Positions 36,324 through 47,817 of a stretch of DNA of 55,053 nucleotides are shown here, piece by piece. The notes under the pieces were generated by a model. The model had not been told where the DNA came from and made no database searches. It worked only from the letters and a program-made list of their open reading frames with translations. Source of the stretch: an uncultured Bacteroidia bacterium (GTDB lineage: Bacteria; Bacteroidota; Bacteroidia; Bacteroidales; Prolixibacteraceae); the NCBI GenBank assembly GCA_903897145.1, contig CAIUAN010000027.1:1-55053 (forward strand). The letters are read 5' to 3'. A program made the position numbers and the translations under genes. Numbering within the stretch: the first letter of the stretch is position 1; each line of letters begins with the position of its first letter.

Positions 36324-36343
36324 GTTCTTAGTTAGCCTTAAAA

Positions 36344-38113
36344 TCAACCATTGTATTGAAGTTCACTGAGGTTTTTATAGATGCCATCAGTTTTCTTCAT
36401 CAATGTTTTGTGTGTCCCCTTTTCAGCTATCTGCCCTTTGTCCATAACCAAAATCTGATCCGCATTTCGAATCGTAGATAATCGATGGGCAATTACAATC
36501 GAAGTTCGACCCGTCATCAATTTCTCTAATGCATCTTGAACCAGACGTTCTGATTCAGAATCCAAAGATGAGGTAGCCTCATCCAGAATTAATATCTTAG
36601 GATTCTTAAGCACCGCCCGAGCAATCGCAATACGCTGACGCTGACCTCCTGAAAGCTGTGTTCCCCTCTCCCCTACAATGGTCTCAAATCGTTCCGGGAA
36701 ACGCTCAATAAACTCCATCGCATTGGCTTTTAAGGCAGCATCATTAATCTCTTCATCTGTTGCATCAATCTTGCCATAGGCTATATTTTCGCGAATAGAG
36801 CCTCCGAAAAGGAAGATATCTTGCGGAACTAAAGCAATCTGATGCCGAATGGCTGAGATTGAAAATTCGCTGCTATCTCGGCCATCAAAGCATATACCGC
36901 CTTTGGTTGGAAGATGTAAACTAAGTAATAACGAGGCAATCGTAGATTTTCCTGCTCCACTAGAACCAACTAAGGCTATCAATTGGTTGGAGGAGATCTC
37001 AATATTGATGTTACGCAGAACCAGTTCATCACTGCGCATAGGGTAGGCAAACGATAAATCTTTGAAGGTGATCTGACCGTGTAATTCTTGGTCCGAAGCG
37101 ATTTGAGCTATCTCAACCAATTGCTCCTCCTCTTCATTGAAAAGTGCAAATAACTCCTCTGTAGCTCCAATAAATTTCTGAATACTTGTAAACACGCTTG
37201 CTAATCCGCCAATGGTTCCACCTACAAAAGCCGAATAGATGACAAATGAGAACAAATCACCTGGAACAAGCTCTCCTGTCGATAGCATCGATGATCCTTT
37301 CCAAATTACGGCCGCAAGAGCTCCAAATAGACCAAGTATAATAAAGGAGGCAAAAGCACCCCGATATTTACCACTTCGCATACCCATCTGAGCAATGGTT
37401 TCAGTTTGTTTCCGATACCGATTCATCTCAAAAAACTCGTTGGTATAAGCCTTTACACTTTGAATTCCTTGCAGCGTTTCTTCCACAACCGTATTTGATT
37501 TACCCACTTCATGCTGAACCTCTTTTGAAATCTTGCGAATATAACGACCGAACGTCCGTGCAAAGATCATGGTTGGTGGTAGGATAACCAACATAAACAA
37601 CGTTAGCTTTATGGAGGTAATGGCCAATAAGGTGATACCACCTATAATTATGATAATCTGACGAATAAGCTCAGCCAACGTAGTGGTCATAGTCTCTTGA
37701 AGCAATGTGATATCTGCAGAGATACGACTATTTAACTCACCTACCCGATGCTGTTCAAAAAACTTAAGAGGTAAACGAATTAAATGGTTGTAAGTATCGC
37801 GTCGAAGATAAGCCAACGCTTTTTCTGTGACATTATTAAAAGTGACAACTCTAAAATAGGAAAATACGGCATTTAGAAGTAAGACTAAGCCTAATAATAG
37901 TGCTACATCATTCATTTTACCTGGAGTCAGAGAGGTTGCAGAATTGACCATCTCACCAAGTAATTTCGGGAATGCTAGATTGCCTAAGCTAGAACCTAAC
38001 AAAAACACAACTCCGATTAAATACTCTTTACGAAAAGGCTTAATGTATTTATATAATTTGAAGGCATTTTTGAGTCCTGCCTTTGTAATCTTTTTCTTCT
38101 CTACTTCTACCAT
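36344..38113 (-). CDS. ABC exporter, MsbA/BmrA-like half-transporter
   Basis: The 589-residue protein counted from the ATG at 38113 (a TTG two codons upstream is less likely). The N-terminal membrane domain has six helices (about 30-320); the ATP-binding domain has GSSGAGKST, the Q-loop region LVPQDIFLFGGSI, signature LSGGQRQR, Walker B ILILDEATSSLD and the switch IVIAHRLST. It should work as a homodimer, exporting lipids or drugs from the inner membrane. Being single with no partner gene, an MsbA-like lipid A/phospholipid flippase or multidrug exporter role is possible; sequence does not decide. It converges on the atp operon. Confidence 0.92.
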   Translation of the reverse strand: MVEVEKKKITKAGLKNAFKLYKYIKPFRKEYLIGVVFLLGSSLGNLAFPKLLGEMVNSATSLTPGKMNDVALLLGLVLLLNAVFSYFRVVTFNNVTEKALAYLRRDTYNHLIRLPLKFFEQHRVGELNSRISADITLLQETMTTTLAELIRQIIIIIGGITLLAITSIKLTLFMLVILPPTMIFARTFGRYIRKISKEVQHEVGKSNTVVEETLQGIQSVKAYTNEFFEMNRYRKQTETIAQMGMRSGKYRGAFASFIILGLFGALAAVIWKGSSMLSTGELVPGDLFSFVIYSAFVGGTIGGLASVFTSIQKFIGATEELFALFNEEEEQLVEIAQIASDQELHGQITFKDLSFAYPMRSDELVLRNINIEISSNQLIALVGSSGAGKSTIASLLLSLHLPTKGGICFDGRDSSEFSISAIRHQIALVPQDIFLFGGSIRENIAYGKIDATDEEINDAALKANAMEFIERFPERFETIVGERGTQLSGGQRQRIAIARAVLKNPKILILDEATSSLDSESERLVQDALEKLMTGRTSIVIAHRLSTIRNADQILVMDKGQIAEKGTHKTLMKKTDGIYKNLSELQYNG

Positions 38114-38358
38114 TTTCAACTATTCAAAATTTATAATCTACGATTAGAACATCATATCTTTTCTATAATCTAGCGCTAGCGCGACAAAAGCTGATAGCCG
38201 TTCTGAACCGTAAAATTATCATACTATTTTTAATTGACCTAACTTCTGAGAAATATAATCCACGAACGACTAAGGAGCAACATAAACAGGGAAAAATAAC
38301 CTTTCTAAAAATCTATTTTCAGAGCAAAACAAATTGACTAGAATCAATCTAAACAATG

Positions 38359-38375
38359 TTTATAATCATTATAAA
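38359..38375. repeat. 17-base palindrome upstream of trpB
   Basis: TTTATAAT-C-ATTATAAA: eight perfect pairs around one central base, ending 47 bp before the candidate -7 element of trpB. It could bind a dimeric regulator. Confidence 0.5.
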
Positions 38376-38422
38376 TTAGGCACTTACGGAAATTTATGAT
38401 CCAATTACAAAACCTTTTTTTC

Positions 38423-38430
38423 TACATTTG
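38423..38430 (+). promoter_or_regulatory. Candidate -7 element of trpB
   Basis: TACATTTG, a full match to TAnnTTTG, 56 bp before the ATG; no clear -33 element. Confidence 0.35.
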
Positions 38431-38486
38431 AATGATTCCAAAACTCACGGAATATGAAATTTATTAACCTCTAATAATAAATCAAG

Positions 38487-39689
38487 ATGCCAACGAATTA
38501 TTTTAAAAACTATCCAGATCCAGCTGGATTTTTCGAAGAATACGGGGGAAGTTTTATTCCGCCGAACCTGCAGACAGAGATGGAAAAAATTACCGATGCC
38601 TACTATTCTATTAGTAAGTCGCATCATTTTATTTCAGAGCTAAGAAGTATTCGGAAGCATTATCAAGGAAGGCCTACTCCGGTCTATTTTTGTAATCGAT
38701 TATCTGAAAAATATGGAGCTAGGATCTATCTAAAACGGGAGGATTTAAATCATACTGGAGCTCATAAGCTAAACCACTGCATGGGAGAAGCCTTACTTGC
38801 TAAATATCTAGGCAAAAAGAAGTTAATCGCCGAGACAGGTGCAGGACAGCATGGAGTTGCTCTAGCTACCGCAGCTGCCTATTTTGGATTAGAGTGCGAG
38901 ATTCATATGGGCGAGGTTGATATACATAAGGAGCATCCGAATGTGGTTCGGATGCAGATCTTGGGAGCTAAAGTCGTTCCAGTTTCTCATGGATTAAAAA
39001 CATTAAAAGAGGCAGTGGACTCAGCGTTTGGTGCCTATATGCAAGACTTTGAAAACAGTATATATTGCATTGGATCAGTGGTTGGCCCGCATCCCTTTCC
39101 AATGATGGTGCGCGATTTTCAGCGTGTGGTAGGCATTGAAGCGAAAGAGCAATTCTTTGAAATGACAGGTGAGCTACCAGACAATGTAATCGCCTGTGTT
39201 GGTGGTGGAAGTAATGCCATGGGGATATTCTCGGCCTTTTTAGAAGATCCAGAGTGTAAGTTATATGGTGTTGAGCCAGCTGGTCGTTCATTTGATTTAG
39301 GCGAGCACGCAGCCACTATGACCTTAGGCACACCTGGAATGATTCATGGATTCAAATGCTATGTCCTTCAAGATGAAAATGGCGAGCCCGCTCCTGTCTA
39401 TTCAGTAGCCAGCGGTTTAGATTATCCAGGAGTCGGACCAGAACATAGCATGTTGAAAGATTGGGGAAGAGTTATTTATGAGTCTGCCAACGATGCGGAA
39501 ACGATCGATGCCTTTTATGAATTAAGTCGATTAGAGGGTATTATTCCTGCTTTAGAAAGTGCACATGCAGTGGCGTATGCGATTAAATTAGCGAAAGATC
39601 ATCCACGTCAATCAATCCTTATCAACCTTAGTGGAAGAGGTGATAAAGACATTGATTTTGTAATGGAAAAATACGGATTACCTAAATAA
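38487..39689 (+). CDS. trpB: Tryptophan synthase beta subunit, stand-alone
   Basis: This 400-residue PLP enzyme makes tryptophan from indole and serine. The PLP Lys is Lys94 in HTGAHKLNH, the catalytic Glu is Glu116 in AETGAGQHG, the phosphate loop is GGGSNAMG, and the C-terminus has LSGRGDKD. It is of TrpB1 length, not the longer TrpB2. It lacks a neighbouring trpA or any other trp gene, and some positions differ from the usual Bacteroidota operon form as I remember it ([12 protein letters not shown] instead of HKxNNxxGQ). It may be a second trpB that works without alpha subunit, or the only one in a dispersed pathway. A terminator follows. Confidence 0.93.
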   Translation: MPTNYFKNYPDPAGFFEEYGGSFIPPNLQTEMEKITDAYYSISKSHHFISELRSIRKHYQGRPTPVYFCNRLSEKYGARIYLKREDLNHTGAHKLNHCMGEALLAKYLGKKKLIAETGAGQHGVALATAAAYFGLECEIHMGEVDIHKEHPNVVRMQILGAKVVPVSHGLKTLKEAVDSAFGAYMQDFENSIYCIGSVVGPHPFPMMVRDFQRVVGIEAKEQFFEMTGELPDNVIACVGGGSNAMGIFSAFLEDPECKLYGVEPAGRSFDLGEHAATMTLGTPGMIHGFKCYVLQDENGEPAPVYSVASGLDYPGVGPEHSMLKDWGRVIYESANDAETIDAFYELSRLEGIIPALESAHAVAYAIKLAKDHPRQSILINLSGRGDKDIDFVMEKYGLPK

Positions 39690-39720
39690 TAGCTACTATT
39701 TAGGTTTTAAAACCTTTACA

Positions 39721-39760
39721 AAAGCCCTTCTGCATTCGTGCCTAAGGGCTTTATTTTTTT
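39721..39760 (+). terminator. Terminator of trpB
   Basis: Hairpin AAAGCCCTT / AAGGGCTTT with a loop of 14 bases, followed by TATTTTTTT. Confidence 0.85.
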
Positions 39761-39829
39761 GTAAATCTTGAACTAAGAAGATTATAATCCAACAAAAATT
39801 ATCATTTTTACATCAACTAAATCTAAACT

Positions 39830-40945
39830 ATGGACCGGAGATTATTTATCAATAAAGCAGGACTAGTGAGTGCATCAATAGCTGTTGCAGGTAGTGCTAA
39901 CTCACAATCTAACGAGAAGAAGCCATTAAAGGTGGCCGTAATCGGACTTGTACATGCTCATGTGCATGGCATTTTAGGTCGTGCTAAAAATGGGGATATA
40001 GAAATCGTGGCTATCGTCGAGCCCAACAAAGCCTTAGCCAATCGCTATTCAAAATTGCACAATTTCAGCATGGAATTGGTCTATGATACAATGGATCAAA
40101 TGATTACCAAAGTAAAACCTGAAGCAGTAAGTGTATTTTGCAGCACTTATGATCATTTAAAAGCGGTTGAGTTTTTTGCACCTAGAGGGATCCACATCAT
40201 GGTTGAAAAGCCTTTAGCTGTAAGCGTGAGTCATGTTAACAAAATGAGAGAATTGGCTTTGAAACATAATATTCAGCTACTTACTAACTACGAGACCAGT
40301 TGGTATGGAACGCATAAAAAGGCGTGGCAATATATGATTGAAGAGCACAAAGGTGGTGATCTACGCAAAATAGTTTTTCATACTGGTCATTTAGGTCCAA
40401 TCGAAATTGGAACGAGTAAAGAGTTTATCGAATGGCTAACCGATCCAGTTTTAAATGGAGCTGGAGCACTCATGGATTTTGGATGCTATGGGGCAAACAT
40501 GGCTACTTGGCTGATGAAAGGTGAAAGACCTTTGACCGTTCAATGCACTACCTTGCATATCAAACCAGAGATCTATACAAAAGTCGAGGATGAATGTACC
40601 ATCGTGTTAACCTATCCAAAATCGCAAGTGATCATTGAAGCCTCTTGGAACTGGCCATTTAACCGAAAAGACATGGAAGTTTACGGTCAGCATGGCTATC
40701 TAATCTGTGAAGATCGTGCGAATATGAACTACCGCTGGAAAGGTGATAAACAAGCGACAAAAGAGGTTGTACCGGAAAATGCAGCCCCCTTTAGTGACCC
40801 GTTTGCTTTTTTAAATGCCGTGGTCAAAAAACAAGTGACGATTCCATCATTTGACTTATCCTCCTTAGAAAATAATGTGGTGGTGGTTGAGATACTCGAG
40901 GCAGCTAAGCAGAGTGCTAAATCGGGTAAAGTAATCAAACTCTAG
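39830..40945 (+). CDS. Exported Gfo/Idh/MocA-family oxidoreductase
   Basis: The 371-residue protein starts with a signal resembling a Tat signal (MDRRLFINKAGLVSASIAVA, cleavage near residue 25). The Rossmann strand is VAVIGLVHAHVHGIL, where the usual GxGxxG is replaced by a His-containing turn. The conserved EKPLAVS motif (Lys-Pro) and a C-terminal domain with the segment GALMDFGCYGANMATW follow. Exported members are common in Bacteroidota and act on sugars or glycosides, often keeping a tightly bound NAD; here the changed dinucleotide loop makes cofactor binding uncertain. The gene is single, between two terminators. Confidence 0.85.
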   Translation: MDRRLFINKAGLVSASIAVAGSANSQSNEKKPLKVAVIGLVHAHVHGILGRAKNGDIEIVAIVEPNKALANRYSKLHNFSMELVYDTMDQMITKVKPEAVSVFCSTYDHLKAVEFFAPRGIHIMVEKPLAVSVSHVNKMRELALKHNIQLLTNYETSWYGTHKKAWQYMIEEHKGGDLRKIVFHTGHLGPIEIGTSKEFIEWLTDPVLNGAGALMDFGCYGANMATWLMKGERPLTVQCTTLHIKPEIYTKVEDECTIVLTYPKSQVIIEASWNWPFNRKDMEVYGQHGYLICEDRANMNYRWKGDKQATKEVVPENAAPFSDPFAFLNAVVKKQVTIPSFDLSSLENNVVVVEILEAAKQSAKSGKVIKL

Positions 40946-40961
40946 ATAGTCTATAATAAAT

Positions 40962-41003
40962 CAGCCCTGCAGAAAGTTTTGCTTTTCTACAGGGCTGAAA
41001 AAT
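40962..41003. terminator. Bidirectional terminator between the oxidoreductase and rhlE-like genes
   Basis: Hairpin CAGCCCTGCAGAAA / TTTCTACAGGGCTG (one mismatch) with a loop of about 8 bases; A5 follows on the plus side. Both genes converge here. Confidence 0.75.
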
Positions 41004-41017
41004 TTAATCTATATCTT

Positions 41018-42280
41018 TTAGTTCGAGCGAGGATTACGCACTAGACGATGACGATCTTTAATCGCGTTCTCTGGCTTTGGACGTGAATCTGTCCGCTGTG
41101 GACGCTGCTGATGCTGATGTTTAGGTGCTTTCACTGGATTGTGATCAATCAACGGATAAGGATGATTTTCAACTACCGGGATCTTTTTACGAATCAGCTT
41201 TTCAATATCTCTTAGATAGGCTTTCTCTTCTGCATCACAAAACGAGAAGGCTGTCCCCTTGGCTCCTGCCCTACCCGTACGACCAATTCGGTGCACATAG
41301 GTTTCAGGAATATTGGGAAGTTCATAGTTTAAAACAAATTCCATTTGATCAACATCGATGCCACGTGCTGCAATATCGGTAGCCACCAAAACTCGAGTGG
41401 TTTGATCCTTGAAGTTTGACAAAGCTCTTTGACGTGCATTCTGGGCTTTATTGCCATGAATCGCCTCTGCCTTAATATTATGGCGTAATAGATCCTTAAC
41501 GACCTTATCAGCACCATGCTTTGTTCGTGTAAAGACTAAGGCCGATTTAATACTCTGATCGCTTAAAACATCCATTAAAAGGGAACTTTTGTTTCCCTTA
41601 TCTACAAAATAGATAAACTGCTCAATGATGTCAACGGTTGGTTGACCAGGTGCAATCTCTACCTTTTTAGGATTTTTAAGAATAGTGTCTGCTAACTTAA
41701 CAATCTCTGGAGGCATGGTAGCCGAGAAAAATAGCGATTGACGTTTATGCGGAAGTGCAGCGAGAACTTTCTTTACATCATGGATAAAACCCATATCTAA
41801 CATACAGTCGGCTTCATCTAAGACAAAGATTTCGATGTCGCGTAGGGATATAAATCCTTGGTTCATCAGATCTAATAATCTGCCTGGTGTAGCTACTAGA
41901 ATGTCAACACCACGTTGTAAAACCTGAACTTGAGAATACTGATTAACACCGCCGAATATAACGGTATAAGAAAGCTTCGTATGTCGACCGTAGTTTTTAA
42001 AACTTTCGCCAATCTGAATAGCCAACTCTCTAGTTGGAGTAAGGATTAAACTTCGTATTTTCTTGCGTCTATCAAAAGTCTGAGTAGTCGCTAATAGTTG
42101 TAGGATTGGAATAGCAAATGCTGCTGTTTTACCGGTTCCTGTCTGAGCACATCCCAATAAATCGGTACCATCTAAAACAATCGGAATCGCTTGGGACTGA
42201 ATGGGTGTTGGGGTTGAATAACCTTCTTCTTGAAGTGATTGAAGAATTGGTTCAATAATTTGTAATGACTTAAAAGGCAT
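41018..42280 (-). CDS. rhlE: DEAD-box RNA helicase, RhlE type
   Basis: The 420-residue cytoplasmic protein has all DEAD-box motifs: Q-motif region [35 protein letters not shown] in [26 protein letters not shown] and [10 protein letters not shown]. The C-terminal tail (about 375-420) is basic and rich in His, Gln and Arg, which is usual for RhlE homologues and serves nonspecific RNA binding. It acts in RNA remodelling, ribosome assembly or cold adaptation. This window holds two DEAD-box genes of different type; the other at 25218 has a dedicated rRNA-binding domain. Confidence 0.9.
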   Translation of the reverse strand: MPFKSLQIIEPILQSLQEEGYSTPTPIQSQAIPIVLDGTDLLGCAQTGTGKTAAFAIPILQLLATTQTFDRRKKIRSLILTPTRELAIQIGESFKNYGRHTKLSYTVIFGGVNQYSQVQVLQRGVDILVATPGRLLDLMNQGFISLRDIEIFVLDEADCMLDMGFIHDVKKVLAALPHKRQSLFFSATMPPEIVKLADTILKNPKKVEIAPGQPTVDIIEQFIYFVDKGNKSSLLMDVLSDQSIKSALVFTRTKHGADKVVKDLLRHNIKAEAIHGNKAQNARQRALSNFKDQTTRVLVATDIAARGIDVDQMEFVLNYELPNIPETYVHRIGRTGRAGAKGTAFSFCDAEEKAYLRDIEKLIRKKIPVVENHPYPLIDHNPVKAPKHQHQQRPQRTDSRPKPENAIKDRHRLVRNPRSN

Positions 42281-42346
42281 GAATGATTTTTAGTTGCTGA
42301 TCTTATCTTAATGAAAAATAGACTCAGCGGTAAATTAAAATATCGG

Positions 42347-42354
42347 CAAAGATA
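42347..42354 (-). promoter_or_regulatory. Candidate -7 element of the rhlE-like gene
   Basis: TATCTTTG on the minus strand, 66 bp before the ATG; no clear -33 element. Confidence 0.3.
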
Positions 42355-42461
42355 CAATTAATTAGCGGGTTTTCAGGATTTTCTATTCTCTGGGTAGAGT
42401 GAAGTAAATTGACTGACAAGTATTTCACCAATAAAGATCGTTTTTAGCTAACCCATCATGC

Positions 42462-42505
42462 AAAAAAATTGGCTCATTGAAAGTGAATTCTTTCAATGAG
42501 CCAAT
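42462..42505 (-). terminator. Terminator of the Spy/CpxP-like gene
   Basis: Perfect hairpin with arms ATTGGCTCATTGAAAG / CTTTCAATGAGCCAAT and a TGAATT loop; read on the minus strand a T7 run follows directly. Confidence 0.9.
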
Positions 42506-42538
42506 CTGTTATATTAATACTGATTTACGCTACAAATA

Positions 42539-43021
42539 TTATTCAGGACGACCGCCTCTTCGGGGTCTAGGGTCATCTTCAGGAATCATTTTTTCAATCT
42601 TAGCATCAAACTTCAGTCGCTGCTCTTCATTGAGCTGACTCCTAATTTCCATTAAATGAGTGATTCTTAACTTAGCCATCTGAATGCGAATGACTCCCAC
42701 CTTATCAATATTCTGGTTAATAGCATCTAAATTAGGCGAATCTGCAGTCGTTAAACTCTTCTGATGAGCCATTGCCTCACCCAGCTGATTGCGCAGTGGC
42801 TGAAGTTGTTTTTCAAGGGCCATCTTGCTTTTTTTGAATTGCGTTAGCTGTGCCTCTGTCAGATGAAATTCAGCAAACGGATTTCTTGGTCCTCCTTTAC
42901 CTGGATGCCATTCTGAATTTCCATGTTCTTTAAAATCTTTTGGACCTTTATCCTCTGGTTGAGACATAACCGAAAGAGATAATCCTAAAAGTAAAGCAAG
43001 ACTTAAAAATGTAGCTTTCAT
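42539..43021 (-). CDS. Exported Spy/CpxP-like protein (LTxxQ motifs)
   Basis: The 160-residue protein has a signal peptide (cleavage near VMSQ, residue 20), a disordered charged segment with Gly and Pro (about 21-48), and a helical region with two LTxxQ-like motifs (LTEAQLTQF near residue 54 and LNEEQRLKF near 130), followed by an Arg/Pro tail. This is the layout of the Spy/CpxP/ZraP group of periplasmic helical cradle chaperones and stress sensors. Here no two-component system or zinc gene lies next to it, so the particular stress it answers cannot be told. It is a single gene with a strong terminator. Confidence 0.8.
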   Translation of the reverse strand: MKATFLSLALLLGLSLSVMSQPEDKGPKDFKEHGNSEWHPGKGGPRNPFAEFHLTEAQLTQFKKSKMALEKQLQPLRNQLGEAMAHQKSLTTADSPNLDAINQNIDKVGVIRIQMAKLRITHLMEIRSQLNEEQRLKFDAKIEKMIPEDDPRPRRGGRPE

Positions 43022-43168
43022 ATTCTTAATTTTTTATTATTTAAGGTTTTGAGGTATATATCCACTTTGATACGATTGGGTAAAATAGGTTTAAAACCAA
43101 ATCGTTTATTTGAGGATCATGAATGAACTTAATAGACAGGAAAGAGATGAAACAAGGGCAATTTTCAG

Positions 43169-43759
43169 TTACAACTGGAACGGACCAGGTACCTCATACC
43201 ATTTTTGAGTTGGTTCCGCTGGGTTATAGTCTTGAATATACTGGATTGCTTGAGCGGCATCGTCGGCTATAAAATAAAGAGACCTATAATCTTCTTTAGC
43301 AAACGACTCACGATAAGCCACTTCAAATTGCTCAATTAAAGCATTGTAGAAGCCATAGCTATTAATCAACACAACCGGTTTGTGATGGTATTGTAATTGC
43401 TTTAAAGTAATGACCTCCAATACCTCTTCAAGAGTTCCAAAGCCACCAGGCAACGCAATAAAAGCATCTGAACGTTTACGCATCAGATACTTACGTTCCC
43501 GCATATTGGGCGTAATGATCTGTTCGTGATCGAAGGGAGAAGAGAGCCTGTGGTTATGAATTAATTCAGGAATGATGCCGATAGAGATAGCTCCAGCTTC
43601 TCTAGATGCTTCGGCTACGGCATGCATCAATCCTACTGAGGCTCCACCGTAAACAAGGGAGTGATGATTTGAACCTATTAGTGCACCGAGCTCCTTTGCC
43701 TGTTCGAAATATTTCTCAGGTACAGCATTGCTTGAAGAGCAGAAAACGCAGATGTTCAT
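43169..43759 (-). CDS. LOG-family protein (cytokinin riboside 5'-monophosphate phosphoribohydrolase type)
   Basis: The 196-residue Rossmann-like protein has the family motif PGGFGTLEE at 104-112 and the substrate-loop MRERKYLMRKRSDAF just before it, with GGASVGLMHAVAEA near the start. LOG enzymes hydrolyse nucleoside 5'-monophosphates to base and ribose 5-phosphate; in bacteria without cytokinin biosynthesis this probably serves purine nucleotide turnover. It starts 7 bp after the gyrB terminator's T run and must have its own promoter or depend on read-through. Confidence 0.9.
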   Translation of the reverse strand: MNICVFCSSSNAVPEKYFEQAKELGALIGSNHHSLVYGGASVGLMHAVAEASREAGAISIGIIPELIHNHRLSSPFDHEQIITPNMRERKYLMRKRSDAFIALPGGFGTLEEVLEVITLKQLQYHHKPVVLINSYGFYNALIEQFEVAYRESFAKEDYRSLYFIADDAAQAIQYIQDYNPAEPTQKWYEVPGPFQL

Positions 43760-43765
43760 AGGCCT

Positions 43766-43801
43766 AAAAAAAAGCCTCTATCAGAATTTCCGATAGAGGC
43801 T
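43766..43801 (-). terminator. Terminator of gyrB
   Basis: Hairpin AGCCTCTATC / GATAGAGGCT with a loop of 9 bases; on the minus strand a run of T follows. Confidence 0.88.
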
Positions 43802-43808
43802 ATATGAA

Positions 43809-45785
<1,977 letters not shown>

Positions 45786-45915
45786 TTACATTAAAATAAA
45801 CAATTTAAACCTTTGGATCTTACAACCAGAAACTTACCATTAATTGTTGCAAAACCCCTCAAAAATTCAACCAAATCTGAATTTCAAAATTGGTGCTTTC
45901 TGATCCCTAGGTGTG

Positions 45916-45923
45916 CAAATATA
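45916..45923 (-). promoter_or_regulatory. Candidate -7 element of gyrB
   Basis: TATATTTG on the minus strand, a full TAnnTTTG match, about 142 bp before the ATG. No matching TTTG upstream. Confidence 0.35.
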
Positions 45924-46039
45924 GTAAAAATAAACGTTTAATTTTTATAATTTACCAACCTAAAACTGTTAAATAAAGTAAAAAAAATTAAAAGTCAACA
46001 AACTGAAAAACAACGGATTATATCGAATACCGAAAAAAC

Positions 46040-46048
46040 TTATCCACA
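46040..46048 (+). other. Single consensus DnaA box
   Basis: TTATCCACA, identical to the E. coli DnaA consensus, at the edge of a very AT-rich gap upstream of gyrB. I found no second good box close by, so this is not enough for an origin. Confidence 0.4.
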
Positions 46049-46065
46049 ATAAGTAGATTCTTCAA

Positions 46066-47808
46066 TTAAAATAGAAAAGAGATGCCAACTAACAACCGAA
46101 TTCCTTGTGAGCTGTAGCCAAGCCATTGCTCATTTCGTTGGTTTAATAGGTTATCAACACGGCCAAATAATCTGAATTTTTGTTGAAGCTGATAGGTAGC
46201 TCCAAGGTTTAGTTGAATGGCTGGATCGATCTGAAATACAGTCGGAATTGAAGCAGTCTGTGAAGTAGAAGACGGATAAACCAGAGCCTGACGCGCTCCA
46301 ACAAAACCAAGGTCTATAAAACTCGAGAGCTTCTCCAAGACTGGAAAAGTAGTCGTGGCTGAGAGCTCTAGATTAGCCTTTTGAGGGGCAAATGGTAAAG
46401 CATCAAGAGTATAATGATAATAATTACCCTTTACAATAACATTTAGATTACTATTAGAAAGATAGGATAACTCACCTGTTAAATTAGCAATTGAACCATT
46501 GTCGTAAATGGGTTTAAACTTACTCTCATAAACAATGGTTTGCGGCAAAATGGATGCGTAACTAGCTAGCCCATAAAAATATAAATCCTTAACCCGACTA
46601 TAATTAAATGTCATATTGTAGGAGAGCTCACGAGATATCTTCCCTTTTAAACCAACAAAAGCCTTGTAAGATTGATCGGTATTTCGAAAATTATGTGAAG
46701 GATCGATCCAATAATTATCCAATGTAATCTGACTATAATTAGCTTGCTTTAGATCCCCATCGACACCAGCAAATAGTTTTACATAATCACCAACAGGATT
46801 TAGCACAAATTCAAGATCTGGGTATAATTTAGTGGTATTGCCCTCTAATTTATCTGAGACAGCCACAAACTTAACTCCACCTCTAAACGTCCAAATATCA
46901 CCTGCAAATCGAGCAGAGGGGGCCATTCTAAGCCAACCTTTATTCGTCGTTCCTAAGCCAGAGGCTCCCAGAGTTATATGTTCGGTCGTAAATTGGTCAA
47001 ACGAAAGGTTTAATAACCCATGAGCGACCCCAAAATCATAATCAAAAAGCCCATACAAGCCTGAGCTCTGCTCCTTCTGAGTTGTTTTAGCATCAAAAAA
47101 ACCAAGTCTAATACCCGTATTAAAATTAAGAAGACTACTATTCTTGCCTACAGATCGCACTGCAACATCCAGACTTCCTTTTTCATAAACTTGGTTCAGA
47201 CCATAATTCAAGGTGGTCAGACTATCTATTTTACGAGGCAGGGATCCAGCATAACCATAGTAGTTCATCGCATAGCGGTCGTAGGACAGATCAGCAGATA
47301 AAACAGAGCCACCTAGGTTCACTGTGCCATAGAGGCCCGCACCTGTTCGACTCCATGGAGCTGCAACACGATCTCCTCCCCGAAGGTGTACAAAACCATC
47401 GGATGAGTTATGATTCAATCGTAAACCAAATGAGCCGCTCTGCGATTTAGGAACATTTAAAGAGAATGATCCCAAAATTGAGTTAGAGGTACCTAAACCA
47501 ACTTTAAAATCCCCAATTCCGAACTCCTTCGATTTAGCACTATTTACATCGGCCGCTTGAATAGCCGAGGCGCTAAAACCGCTGTTAATTGGACGACTTT
47601 CAATTGAATATTTAAACTCAGGAGTAAAGCGCGTTGTGTCTTCAAACAATGGCAATAGGTTCAACTTATTCGCCTTAGACATGGACGGATGATAAGCTTT
47701 CATAACCTCTACAGATTGATTCAGCTTAGTAGTATCTTTTTGTGCACTTGTAGTGGTGACAAAATTTACTAAAAACAGCAGTAAAATAGCTAGATGTAAA
47801 TATTTCAT
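46066..47808 (-). CDS. Outer-membrane beta-barrel protein paired with the TPR protein
   Basis: The 580-residue protein has a signal peptide (cleavage near TSAQ, residue 23), a short periplasmic segment (about 24-90: VEVMKAYHPSMSKANKLNLL, a conserved phrase in this Bacteroidota family), then a long run of alternating strands ending in VGISFLF with a terminal Phe, as expected for BAM substrates. Late strands (RLFGRVDNLLNQR) resemble TonB-dependent receptors, but the plug domain with its TonB box is missing. It starts 9 bp after the TPR gene and so is almost certainly in the same operon. The function is unknown; a TPR-plus-barrel pair recalls exporters such as AlgK/AlgE (analogy only). Confidence 0.75.
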   Translation of the reverse strand: MKYLHLAILLLFLVNFVTTTSAQKDTTKLNQSVEVMKAYHPSMSKANKLNLLPLFEDTTRFTPEFKYSIESRPINSGFSASAIQAADVNSAKSKEFGIGDFKVGLGTSNSILGSFSLNVPKSQSGSFGLRLNHNSSDGFVHLRGGDRVAAPWSRTGAGLYGTVNLGGSVLSADLSYDRYAMNYYGYAGSLPRKIDSLTTLNYGLNQVYEKGSLDVAVRSVGKNSSLLNFNTGIRLGFFDAKTTQKEQSSGLYGLFDYDFGVAHGLLNLSFDQFTTEHITLGASGLGTTNKGWLRMAPSARFAGDIWTFRGGVKFVAVSDKLEGNTTKLYPDLEFVLNPVGDYVKLFAGVDGDLKQANYSQITLDNYWIDPSHNFRNTDQSYKAFVGLKGKISRELSYNMTFNYSRVKDLYFYGLASYASILPQTIVYESKFKPIYDNGSIANLTGELSYLSNSNLNVIVKGNYYHYTLDALPFAPQKANLELSATTTFPVLEKLSSFIDLGFVGARQALVYPSSTSQTASIPTVFQIDPAIQLNLGATYQLQQKFRLFGRVDNLLNQRNEQWLGYSSQGIRLLVGISFLF

Positions 47809-47817
47809 GGTACTAAT

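Larger units (their letters stand above)
38114..38486. other. AT-rich intergenic region between the ABC exporter and trpB
   Basis: 373 bases with no credible gene. It contains CTAGCGCTAG (about 38170-38179), a 17-base palindrome (38359-38375) and a candidate -7 element (38423-38430). It should hold the promoters of both divergent genes. Confidence 0.5.

Noticed and set aside
41125-41382. 85-codon plus-strand frame inside the rhlE-like gene
   Set aside because: Antisense to conserved helicase motifs, with no recognisable domain.
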